Source: Singulisphaera sp. GP187 (GTDB taxonomy: Bacteria; Planctomycetota; Phycisphaerae; Phycisphaerales; SM1A02). From it: a DNA stretch of 64,000 bases. Where the stretch lies: assembly GCA_945868805.1 (NCBI GenBank), contig CAMBMO010000009.1:33311-97310 (forward strand), written 5' to 3'. Shown piece after piece: positions 42,152-49,800 of the stretch. Below the pieces are notes generated by a model. It was not told the origin of the DNA, did not search any database, and worked only from the letters and a program-made list of their open reading frames with translations. Each line of letters begins with the position of its first letter. Position 1 is the stretch's first letter. Both the position numbers and the translations under genes were made by a program.

Positions 42152-43137
42152 GAGATTCCTTTCGTCTGCGTACGGACACGGCTCGCCGCGTACCGCCGTA
42201 GAAATTCGTCGCCCAAGACACCGATCAAGATCACGATTCCGATCACCGCGAACTCCGCGGTATCTGGCAACCAAGGTACGAGAGTGATCGCGTTGCGTAG
42301 GACCTGCATCACCGCCGCACCAATGATCACTCCGATCACGCTTCCTTCCCCTCCTGCGAGCCGATATCCGCCGAGAACCGCCGCTGCGATCGCGTACAAC
42401 TCGTAAAAGTTGCCGAAGTCGCTCGGTTGAGCGCTCCCGACATCGCACACAAACAGCAATCCACCGTACCCCGCGAGCAAACTGCAGATCGCATACGCCA
42501 ACACTTGCAATCGTGCGACTGGAATCCCACTGTGAAGCGCGGCACTCGGATTGCGCCCAAGTGCCTTCATCCATCTTCCCCAGACCGTGCGATTGAGGAA
42601 AATCATCGAGAGCACAGCGATGATCACCAGCGACAATACGGGCGCAGGAACCGCGAAGTGTTCGACCCATGGAATCGAGATTCGTCCATTGCCGAGCCAA
42701 CGAAGATCTTGGAATTGTCCTTGGAATCCTTGTGTCTGATCCTGAGTAATCCCCCTCGCGATGCCACGAAACATCAAGAGTCCACAAAGTGTCACCAAGA
42801 ACGGTTGAATGCGTCCGTACGCCACGAGCCCCCCCTGCAAGACGCCGATGGCAATCGACATCAACACGATCATCGCCACCGTCTCAGTCGGCGACCATCC
42901 CATCTGGGTCAACAGGTACGGCGTCAAAATGCCGGCGAGGCAGACGACACCGCCGATCGAGAGATCAATTCCAGCTGTCAAGATCACAAATCCCACACCA
43001 ACGCTGAGGATTCCAAAGAGCGCGGTCCGACGAAGCAGGTTTTCGATGTTGTACGCAGTCAGAAAGTTTGGCGAGAGAATCGCAGTCGCGACAATGATCG
43101 CGATCAAGATGCTGGCGATACCGATTGACTTCTTCAT
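42148..43137 (-). CDS. Sugar ABC transporter permease (RbsC family)
   Basis: Membrane subunit of a ribose-type sugar importer. Start ATG 43137 overlaps the ATPase stop (ATGA), 329 aa. About ten hydrophobic segments are visible, with ENLLRRTALFGILSVGVGFVILTAGIDLSIGGVVCLAGIL and GVLQGGLVAYGRIQPFLVTLCGLLMFRGIARG typical of RbsC, and AIAAAVLGGYRLAGGEGSVIGVIIGAAVMQVLRNAITL near the C-terminus. It partners with the ATPase and binding protein upstream. Confidence 0.93.
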   Translation of the reverse strand: MKKSIGIASILIAIIVATAILSPNFLTAYNIENLLRRTALFGILSVGVGFVILTAGIDLSIGGVVCLAGILTPYLLTQMGWSPTETVAMIVLMSIAIGVLQGGLVAYGRIQPFLVTLCGLLMFRGIARGITQDQTQGFQGQFQDLRWLGNGRISIPWVEHFAVPAPVLSLVIIAVLSMIFLNRTVWGRWMKALGRNPSAALHSGIPVARLQVLAYAICSLLAGYGGLLFVCDVGSAQPSDFGNFYELYAIAAAVLGGYRLAGGEGSVIGVIIGAAVMQVLRNAITLVPWLPDTAEFAVIGIVILIGVLGDEFLRRYAASRVRTQTKGIS

Positions 43138-44675
43138 GCTGCGCACTCCTCGCGCTCGTGGACTGCCAGACGGGTGATCGACTCCTCGGTTGCATCCTGC
43201 GCCGACAACTCGCCAGTGATGCGACCATCGCGCATGACGATGATTCGGTCGCAGAGCAGAAGCAATTCTTCGATGTCACTCACCGCGCACAGCACCGCCG
43301 CGCCTCGATTCGCGCTCTCACGGATCAGCGCGTGGATTTCCGCACGTGCGCCGATATCGACTCCTCGACTCGGTTCGTCGAGCAGGAACACGGTCGGATC
43401 ACTCATCAACCACTTGGAGAGAACGATCTTCTGTTGATTGCCACCAGAGAAGAGTCGAGCCATACGCTCCTGCCGCACGGGTGAGATCCGCGTGAGATCG
43501 ATCATTCGCGAAACTCCCGCGCGCTCGGCCGAGGTCCGAATAAATCCCGCCATCGATTCGCGCGCGATTCGCACGATTGACGCATTGACGCAAAGCGAAT
43601 CCTCCGCAAAGAGGCCATCGCGTTGACGATCCTCGGGGACGAGTGCGATTCCCGCCCTCGTTGCATGCGCGGGTCGACCCCCTCGAAGAGCACGACCATC
43701 GATTTCCACGCTTCCCGCCAAGCGTCGATCAATTCCGAAAATCGAGCGCAAGACTTCCGTGCGACCCGCGCCGACGATTCCCGCCAGTCCGACGATTTCC
43801 CCCTTTCCGATCGAGAGATCGATCGACTCACTCGGGTGTGCCATGGTGCGAAGACCTCTCACTTGAAGTCGCACGGTTGCCGCGGCCTGACCGCGCGCGC
43901 TCGCCGCACCGTCCGACAGAGCAGTCTCAGCCAGCGCTACTTGCCGAATCGTTCCGACCATCGCCTGCACGAGCGCATCTCGGTTCAGCGCTGTCTTCGA
44001 AAATTCCGCAGTCACCGCGCCATCTCGCAAGACGACGGCTCGGTCCGCGCAGCGCATCACTTCGTCGAGCCTGTGGGTGATGTAGACGACTGCGACTCCT
44101 TGGTCAGCAAGGGTCCGAATCAGCCCGAGTAGACGACGAGTCTCGACCATGCTCAGACTGCTCGTGGGTTCATCCAGTATCAACACGCGGGCATCCATCG
44201 AAAGGGCCTTGGCCACCTCGACCATCTGACGATGCCCGATGGACAGACTCTCGACGGCGTGATCAGCTGAGATTTCCAATCCGACTCGGTCCATCCACTC
44301 GCGTGCCTGCCGATTGAGATCCCGCCCCCGCAGAAAGCCCCATCGATTTGGCTCGCGACCGAGAGCGATGTTTGAAGCGATATCCAAGTTTTCAGCAAGA
44401 TTCAGTTCTTGATGCACGAGGGCAATCCCAGCCCGCATCGCCTCGCGAACTCCGCGCAATCGCGTTGCCACCCCGTCGACATGCACCTCGCCAGAATCGT
44501 GCTCGATGACACCTGCAAGAATCTTCATGAGTGTGCTCTTCCCAGCACCATTAGCTCCGATCAGGGCCAAAATCTCTCCTCCACGAATATCCAGATCGAC
44601 TCCCCGCAGAGCTTGCACTCCTGCGAATCGCTTGCCCACTCCACGGCAACGCACGATCGGCGCAGATTCGATCAC
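43134..44675 (-). CDS. Sugar ABC transporter ATPase (RbsA family, two ABC domains), GTG start
   Basis: Energises sugar import with its permease partner. The start is GTG 44675 (MIESAPIVRCRGVGKRFAGVQAL), overlapping the binding-protein stop by GTGA; the 113 upstream codons of the track are noise. The 513 aa product has two ABC modules: Walker A GANGAGKSTLMK, signature LSIGHRQMVE, Walker B VLILDEPTSSL; and a second module with degenerate Walker A GIVGAGRTEVL, signature FSGGNQQKIVLSKWL and Walker B VFLLDEPSRGVD. This asymmetry is normal for RbsA/XylG/MglA. Substrate cannot be assigned. Confidence 0.94.
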   Translation of the reverse strand: MIESAPIVRCRGVGKRFAGVQALRGVDLDIRGGEILALIGANGAGKSTLMKILAGVIEHDSGEVHVDGVATRLRGVREAMRAGIALVHQELNLAENLDIASNIALGREPNRWGFLRGRDLNRQAREWMDRVGLEISADHAVESLSIGHRQMVEVAKALSMDARVLILDEPTSSLSMVETRRLLGLIRTLADQGVAVVYITHRLDEVMRCADRAVVLRDGAVTAEFSKTALNRDALVQAMVGTIRQVALAETALSDGAASARGQAAATVRLQVRGLRTMAHPSESIDLSIGKGEIVGLAGIVGAGRTEVLRSIFGIDRRLAGSVEIDGRALRGGRPAHATRAGIALVPEDRQRDGLFAEDSLCVNASIVRIARESMAGFIRTSAERAGVSRMIDLTRISPVRQERMARLFSGGNQQKIVLSKWLMSDPTVFLLDEPSRGVDIGARAEIHALIRESANRGAAVLCAVSDIEELLLLCDRIIVMRDGRITGELSAQDATEESITRLAVHEREECAA

Positions 44676-45772
44676 TTCGCAGATTTCTCCGCGCCCCCCG
44701 CCAACGTCTTTTTCAAGTCCGCCTCGAACGCTTCGACATTCGCAGGAGTGATCGTCACCGCCGGGATGTCGACGAATCCGCTCGCGGGAAGCGCATCCGC
44801 CTTTCCCCGACAGAGTGCATCGAGCAGTTTCATGCTGCGGTATCCATAGTTGTACGGGTCCTGCACAACCGTGCCAACGACCGATCCATCTCGAATCCCA
44901 GCGAGCGTTTCGGGAGCCTCGTCGAAACCAACGACCTTGATCTTGCCGATCTTCCCTGCGCCGCGTAGTGCTTCGAGCGCAAGGACCGGGTTGTAGGTGA
45001 AGAGCCCGACGACGCACGCTAAGTTTGGATTCGCGCTCATCATGTCTTCGACATTCGCCTTCGCCTTCGCACGGTCGAATTGATCGGTCAGCGTGTTGAG
45101 AATCGTGTACTTGCCGACAGTCATCGGCGTGTTGGGATCCTCGACCCGCGATTCGTCGCGAGCACGACCGAAAATCTCGTCGACGGCACCCTGTCTACGA
45201 CGACGAGCATTGTCCTGCTCCAGTCGCCCGACGAAGATTGCGATTTCGCCGCCATCTGGAAGTGCTTCTTTCACCAGCTTTCCTGCCATCCGCCCCGCGT
45301 CGTAATTGTCGAGACCGATGTATGTCAACCGTGCGCTCGCGGGGGCGTCGCTGTCATGAGTGATCAAGAGTGTTCGACGCGCGACTTGATCGAGCACCTC
45401 GACTTGATTCGTCGGGTCGATTGGACTGACCGCGATGCCATCGATCCCCTGCGCAAGCAGATCTTCGAGCATCCGCTTCTGATCTGCGAGTCCCTCAGCT
45501 GGCATGTGAACCGTCACTGTCGCTCCGGTGTCAACGCCCGCTTGCTCCGCACCGCGTTGGGCGATCACCCAGAATTCCGCGATGCCGTTGGTGACGAACG
45601 CGATGCGTGGTTGTGCAGTTGGATTGACCGCATGCTCCTTCACGAGTCTCGCCTGGCGATCTCGCGGGGTCGCTCGCGGCGGTGAGTTCTTCGCGTCGCC
45701 ACACGACGTGCCATTCACCACCATCAGGACCAACACGCATCCCACCACCGCGCTCGACAGAACTCGCTTCAT
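44672..45772 (-). CDS. Periplasmic sugar-binding protein of ABC transporter (RbsB family)
   Basis: Captures the sugar for the downstream RbsA/RbsC-type transporter. The 366 aa product has a signal peptide (LSSAVVGCVLVLMVVNGTSCGD) whose cysteine may be lipidated, although GTSC is not a canonical lipobox. The mature part is a type-I periplasmic binding fold: RIAFVTNGIAEFWVIAQRGAEQAGVDTG, GIDGIAVSPIDPTNQVEVLDQ, LITHDSDAPASARLTYIGLDNYDAGRMAGKLV and VVGFDEAPETLAGIRDGSVVGTVVQDPYNYGYRSM. AAGGAG precedes ATG 45772. It lies 22 nt after the SDR gene. Confidence 0.93.
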   Translation of the reverse strand: MKRVLSSAVVGCVLVLMVVNGTSCGDAKNSPPRATPRDRQARLVKEHAVNPTAQPRIAFVTNGIAEFWVIAQRGAEQAGVDTGATVTVHMPAEGLADQKRMLEDLLAQGIDGIAVSPIDPTNQVEVLDQVARRTLLITHDSDAPASARLTYIGLDNYDAGRMAGKLVKEALPDGGEIAIFVGRLEQDNARRRRQGAVDEIFGRARDESRVEDPNTPMTVGKYTILNTLTDQFDRAKAKANVEDMMSANPNLACVVGLFTYNPVLALEALRGAGKIGKIKVVGFDEAPETLAGIRDGSVVGTVVQDPYNYGYRSMKLLDALCRGKADALPASGFVDIPAVTITPANVEAFEADLKKTLAGGAEKSAK

Positions 45773-45794
45773 TGGTTGCTCCTTCGTTGTTCGA

Positions 45795-46580
45795 TCAGTC
45801 CACCGTCAGTCCGCCATTGACATGAATCGTCTGGCCCGTGATGAACCGAGACGCCTCACTCGCGAAGAAGACCACAGCGCCTCCGACATCGCTCGGAATC
45901 CCGAATTTCTTCCCCGGCAGAAGTTGCTCGTAGGCATCCTTCGATGCCTGCGGGACGTTGGCGTGACGCTCCACTGGAATCCACCCGGGGGCGACCGAAT
46001 TCACCGTGATGCTCCACGGCGCGAGTTCGGTCGCCATACTGCGCGTCCAACCGATCTGCGCTCCCTTCGCGGCGACATACGCGCTAAAATTGCCTACGCC
46101 GCGCGCAAAGTTTTCCGTCGTGATGTTGATGATCCGGCCGTGTCGCTGTTCTTTCATATGTGCGAGCGTCGCTCGCGTCAGAAGGAATGGACTCTTGACG
46201 AAGAAGTCGAGCATCGACTGATAGAAATCCCAGTCATACTCTTCGATGGATTTGTGCGGTTGTGCGGGGGTCGCGTTGATGACAATCGTGTCGATCGGTC
46301 CCAACTCCGCAACAATCTCGCCACACATTCGATCCACATCAGCCTCGTCGATGGAGTTGCCTCGGAAGAGTTCCCCCTTGAAACCCGCTGCCTTGAACTG
46401 TGCCAGTGTCTCTTGGGCGATTTCAGCACCATTGCAATAATTCAGTGCGACCGTCGCGCCCGCATCCCCGAGCGCAAATGCCATCGCCTTTCCCAGACCC
46501 TTGCTACTTCCAGTCACAAGGACAACTTGTCCGTCGAGCCGGAATGTCGGAATATTCATCGCCTCATTCGTCATCGCCAT
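45795..46580 (-). CDS. Short-chain dehydrogenase/reductase in a sugar operon
   Basis: An NAD(P)-dependent SDR of 261 aa from ATG 46580; ATG 46559 (MNIPTFRLDGQ) is also possible. The cofactor motif is LVTGSSKGLGKAMAFALGDAG, with INATPAQPHKS as a variant NNAG. The catalytic YxxxK is FSAYVAAKGAQIGW; the residue expected to be catalytic serine is not obvious in INITTENFARGVGN, so a Thr or nearby Ser may serve. The end ITGQTIHVNGGLTVD is typical. As first gene of the transporter operon it may oxidise or reduce the imported sugar or sugar acid; this is inference. Confidence 0.88.
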   Translation of the reverse strand: MAMTNEAMNIPTFRLDGQVVLVTGSSKGLGKAMAFALGDAGATVALNYCNGAEIAQETLAQFKAAGFKGELFRGNSIDEADVDRMCGEIVAELGPIDTIVINATPAQPHKSIEEYDWDFYQSMLDFFVKSPFLLTRATLAHMKEQRHGRIINITTENFARGVGNFSAYVAAKGAQIGWTRSMATELAPWSITVNSVAPGWIPVERHANVPQASKDAYEQLLPGKKFGIPSDVGGAVVFFASEASRFITGQTIHVNGGLTVD

Positions 46581-46643
46581 GGTGGAAACGAAGGCTACCT
46601 CGATACCATCACAGTGACTCGACCGCACCTACAGGAGAATCCC

Positions 46644-47054
46644 ATGGCCGACACGACAACGCCGTCCACCTGCTCCGAAACTTCCCGTCTCGACAAATTG
46701 GAGGCATCGTTGAGCCGAGTCAAGAAGTGGCTCTACATCAGCCTCGTGATCATCGTCGCATTGATTGCGTACGGCTTGGGGCAATCCTCGATGAAAGGAA
46801 ACGCAAACGCTGGTCCAGAGGCTGAGGCACGCTCTCAAAGAATGGATCCGGGAGCCCGACAGGACAGGCCCCGAACGCCAGTCATGACAGGAATGACGGG
46901 AATGACAGACGCAATGAGGGACGCTCGCAGAGACACTGCCAGAGAAACTGCCAGAGACACTGGAAGAGTCGATGGCGGAGACGGAAGGACAAACGGCCCG
47001 CAGAACGACAATTCACCGCGAGGACCAGCCCCAGTTCCCACTGACACCAAATAG
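46644..47054 (+). CDS. Small single-pass membrane protein with Arg/Asp-rich tail
   Basis: No family recognised. ATG 46644 has ACAGGAGAATCCC upstream, a good ribosome binding site; the track ORF start far upstream is spurious. The 136 aa product has an N-terminal coiled segment (SRLDKLEASLSRVKKW), one membrane helix (LYISLVIIVALIAYGLGQS) and a low-complexity tail with TGMTGMTDAMRDARRDTARE and GRVDGGDGRTNGP repeats. Positive charges before the helix suggest the tail faces the periplasm. It is divergent from the SDR gene by 63 nt. Confidence 0.72.
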   Translation: MADTTTPSTCSETSRLDKLEASLSRVKKWLYISLVIIVALIAYGLGQSSMKGNANAGPEAEARSQRMDPGARQDRPRTPVMTGMTGMTDAMRDARRDTARETARDTGRVDGGDGRTNGPQNDNSPRGPAPVPTDTK

Positions 47055-47097
47055 CTCGACGTTCGCCTGCGTGCTCGGCTCCATCAACCCCGACCAT

Positions 47098-47601
47098 TCA
47101 CCTCAACTGCGTGATAAGTACGACGAGCTGTGCCGGGCTTAACTCGCCGCCATCCCAGTTCGCCACGCACTGCGCCTTGGAGATTCCCTTGTACAGCTTG
47201 TGACCGTCGAAGTTGAAGAGGCACTTCGCCTGACTGATCCCTTCATAGATCTTTCCGTCACCAAATGTGTAAAGACACTTCGCTTGTGAGATTCCTTCGT
47301 AGACCTTGTCATCAGCGAGATTGAAGAGGCATTTCGCCTTCGAGATGCCCTCGTAAATCTTGCTTCCAGAGATGTTGTAAAGCGCCTTCGCCTGCGAGAT
47401 ACCCTCGTAGACCTTGTCGTCCTTAAAATTCAACAAACATTTCGCCTTTGAAATCCCCGAGTACGCCTTGATGCTTCCGGCGACGATGGATGGGCTGCTG
47501 GTTGTCAAGATCGATGATTCCTCCAGCGCGGAAATGATGGACGAGTTCCCCACCGTGAGAATCCCGCAGAGAAGGGCGATCGTTCCCAAGTGCATCGGCA
47601 T
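47098..47601 (-). CDS. Exported protein of six 18-19-residue repeats
   Basis: No family can be named with confidence. The 167 aa product has an N-terminal hydrophobic stretch (LGTIALLCGILTVGNSSI) that looks like a signal peptide. Residues about 43-155 are six tandem repeats with consensus K(V/I)YEGIS(K/Q)AKCLxNxxDD; five of the six carry the cysteine. The repeat phase (Y-x-G-I-S, then C-L, then D) suggests a small beta-hairpin solenoid. A short non-repeat tail (LSPAQLVVLITQLR) ends it. ATG 47601 is the upstream of two close starts; 47595 is the other. Confidence 0.75.
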   Translation of the reverse strand: MPMHLGTIALLCGILTVGNSSIISALEESSILTTSSPSIVAGSIKAYSGISKAKCLLNFKDDKVYEGISQAKALYNISGSKIYEGISKAKCLFNLADDKVYEGISQAKCLYTFGDGKIYEGISQAKCLFNFDGHKLYKGISKAQCVANWDGGELSPAQLVVLITQLR

Positions 47602-47693
47602 CAGCGTACGCCACTGGTGGCACGAAACGCATGATTTCTCCCAATCCCAGCCAGAACTCTTGCATTTCCAGCCCTTTGGAGCATCTTGCCTTC

Positions 47694-48440
47694 ATGCTCG
47701 CCCGTAGTTCCGCCAGCACGGTTTTCCCATTGCTCCTCACGCTTTCCGCGAGCGGTGGTGTGATTGAGGTCGGGGCAAGTCGCGACACCACGCTTTACGA
47801 GAGTGCCACCGGCGCCATTGGCAATGGTTCGGGGCAGTTTCTCTTTGCAGGAACGACCAATCAGCCACAACTGCGCAGAGCGATCTTCGCCTTCGAGCCG
47901 AACTCGCTGCTCCCGGAGAATGCGATTGTTCTTGGCGTCTCACTACGCCTTCATCTCGCATCGATGAGCACGCTGAGCAGTCACCTTTCGCTCTACCGAA
48001 TGAATTCGAACTGGAATGAAGGATCCAGCGATGCTGCCGGCAATGAGGGCAGTGGTGCGCCGGCGCTCGTCGGCGATGCGACCTGGATCCACTCTTCGAA
48101 TCCAGGATTGCTTTGGAATACACCAGGTGGCGACTTCGACCCCAACTCGATTGGCAGTGCAATCGTTGGAGATGTTGGCTTCTATTCGTGGACATCTGCC
48201 GACATGCTCTCCGACGTCCAAGCTTGGATCATGAATCCGCAGAGTTCCTTTGGCTGGATGCTGCGGGGAGACGAATCGACGGCGGGTACGGCACGTCGCT
48301 TCGATTCGAGCGAATCACTCGACAGCTCGCTGGTGCCGACACTCGTCATCGAATACACGCTTGTCCCGGCGCCAGGGGCGATCGCACTTCTTCTGCTCTC
48401 TTCGGCGTTTGCGAAACCGACTCGGAGGCGACGAGCCTGA
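47694..48440 (+). CDS. Exported DNRLRE-like protein with VPAPG C-terminal sorting tail
   Basis: A 248 aa protein from ATG 47694 (MLARSSASTVFPLLLTLSASGG, signal peptide). The body resembles DNRLRE-type surface domains: SRDTTLYESATG near the N-terminus, RRAIFAFEPNSLLPENAIVLGVSLRLHL, SLYRMNSNWNEGSSDA and the closing SSLVPTLVIEYTLVP. The tail VPAPGAIALLLLSSAFAKPTRRRRA is a PEP-CTERM-like signal: short motif, hydrophobic helix, basic end. The same motif ends the 62903 protein. Likely displayed on or processed at the cell surface. The stop abuts the stop of the convergent dockerin-tailed gene. Confidence 0.8.
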   Translation: MLARSSASTVFPLLLTLSASGGVIEVGASRDTTLYESATGAIGNGSGQFLFAGTTNQPQLRRAIFAFEPNSLLPENAIVLGVSLRLHLASMSTLSSHLSLYRMNSNWNEGSSDAAGNEGSGAPALVGDATWIHSSNPGLLWNTPGGDFDPNSIGSAIVGDVGFYSWTSADMLSDVQAWIMNPQSSFGWMLRGDESTAGTARRFDSSESLDSSLVPTLVIEYTLVPAPGAIALLLLSSAFAKPTRRRRA

Positions 48441-49652
48441 TCAACCTCCGCTAGTTCCCCACTGGCCGAGAAGGATCGCCATGTCGAGCCCATCGACAAT
48501 TCCATCGCCATTGATGTCACCCGAAGGCGCACTGCCGGTGAGCAAAAACTTGATCTCGCCCGTCTGAGTTCCCCATGTAACAAGTCTGGTTAATCGAACC
48601 AGATACGAGCGACCCGCCTCTGCGGCGAACGTCACGCTCGATGAATTGCCACTGCCGCATTGATCATTGCACGCGATCGGTACCCCCTCTGCCGCAGTGC
48701 ACTCATCGGGAGAACACGAATCGATTGCGAAGACCTCAAGCCCGGTATCCGCGCCTGTCAGTCCGCAAGTCGTCACCTCTGCCGCACCCGCACTGCCTGG
48801 AGTCCAGTTAAAGAAGAACTCCTTCGTAACTGTGTATGACGGAGCGCAGAAAAACGGCCCGCCCGAAATCGTCGGGGCGAACGCAAGGTCGAATGAATTT
48901 GTCACCGGCGCACCGATCACGAAGACTGGACTTGCGCAAGTCGACGCTGGAATCATGACGATGCCCGCGGTTCGCATCTCGAACTGGCCAGTTTCTGCGC
49001 TCGCTGGATCGAGCCACTGCGTCAGGTTGAGCAGAGAGTCGAGTGAACTCGCCTTCGTCATTCCGATCGAAGCCGCATCGGTAAACATCGTTTCAATTGG
49101 CATCCCAAAGCAATAATCCCTTATGCCCTGCGGAAGATTACTTTTCCCTGACACCGCGACGTAGTACTCACTGTTTGCGGATAGCAAATCGCCGAGGCGC
49201 GTTGTAGGAGAGTTTGCGAAGGAACCCGCTCCATCGAGAATCGGATACATCGATGCGGTCGAAGCGGCGCTTACGGTCGCGATGGGAGTCGCAACCAAGT
49301 GAGAGACACCATCGCAAAGCACTGCCTTCTTGTGAAAGATGGTCAGTCGCGCTGCCCAAGGAGGCGCGCCGCCCGTCACCATGTTCATGTCTACCTTGAA
49401 CGCATAGGGATTTGATCCAGTCTTCACCAAGAGAAGATCCACCAGATCCGGCGCTCCTACGAGAGCCAATGAGGTCGATCCTCGGATATTCGTAACCCCC
49501 GTGTTCGTCGTTCCGGAGACAGTCTGGGCGCTCCCAGGCGTTGGTCCCGCATCTTTCGCTCCCTCGTCCCAGTCGGGTCCGGCGAATGCGGGTATCGCTG
49601 TGAATGCAAACAAAATTGTTGACACGATCATGCGGTTTGGGGTCTTCGTCAT
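48441..49652 (-). CDS. Exported protein with single dockerin-like C-terminal repeat
   Basis: A 403 aa protein with signal peptide (RMIVSTILFAFTAIPAFAG). The central region is an exported beta-sandwich type sequence with several cysteines (CAPSYTVTKEFFFNWTPGSAG, CSPDECTAAEGVPIACND), resembling pre-peptidase C-terminal-like domains; no catalytic motif is seen. The last 26 residues, GDINGDGIVDGLDMAILLGQWG, form one dockerin-like calcium loop plus helix. Such single repeats are common tails on planctomycete exported proteins, probably as anchors or sorting tags rather than cellulosome parts. AAGGCAG precedes ATG 49652. It is divergent from the kinase gene. Confidence 0.8.
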   Translation of the reverse strand: MTKTPNRMIVSTILFAFTAIPAFAGPDWDEGAKDAGPTPGSAQTVSGTTNTGVTNIRGSTSLALVGAPDLVDLLLVKTGSNPYAFKVDMNMVTGGAPPWAARLTIFHKKAVLCDGVSHLVATPIATVSAASTASMYPILDGAGSFANSPTTRLGDLLSANSEYYVAVSGKSNLPQGIRDYCFGMPIETMFTDAASIGMTKASSLDSLLNLTQWLDPASAETGQFEMRTAGIVMIPASTCASPVFVIGAPVTNSFDLAFAPTISGGPFFCAPSYTVTKEFFFNWTPGSAGAAEVTTCGLTGADTGLEVFAIDSCSPDECTAAEGVPIACNDQCGSGNSSSVTFAAEAGRSYLVRLTRLVTWGTQTGEIKFLLTGSAPSGDINGDGIVDGLDMAILLGQWGTSGG

Positions 49653-49788
49653 AACTGCCTTTGTGAATGTGCGTTTGGAACCTAGGTGCGAAGTCGTCGG
49701 AGATCAGCGCTTTGAACAATCAACCCAATTCTGTCCCAACGATGAAACATTGCAAGTCGCCTCCACGTTAATTGGTCGAACGCGCCAT

Positions 49789-49794
49789 TACAAT
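49789..49794 (+). promoter_or_regulatory. Candidate -10 of the kinase gene, leaderless spacing
   Basis: TACAAT ends 6 nt before ATG 49801 (TACAAT-GAAAAA-ATG), so the transcript would begin at the start codon. No Shine-Dalgarno and no clear -35 are visible. Confidence 0.45.
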
Positions 49795-49800
49795 GAAAAA

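Noticed and set aside
44676-45017. N-terminal extension of the RbsA-type ATPase
   Set aside because: Overlaps the binding-protein gene in another frame; GTG 44675 gives the family start and a GTGA overlap.
49168-49719. 183-aa minus ORF overlapping the dockerin-tailed protein
   Set aside because: Other-frame shadow; the overlapping frame has a signal peptide and a dockerin tail.
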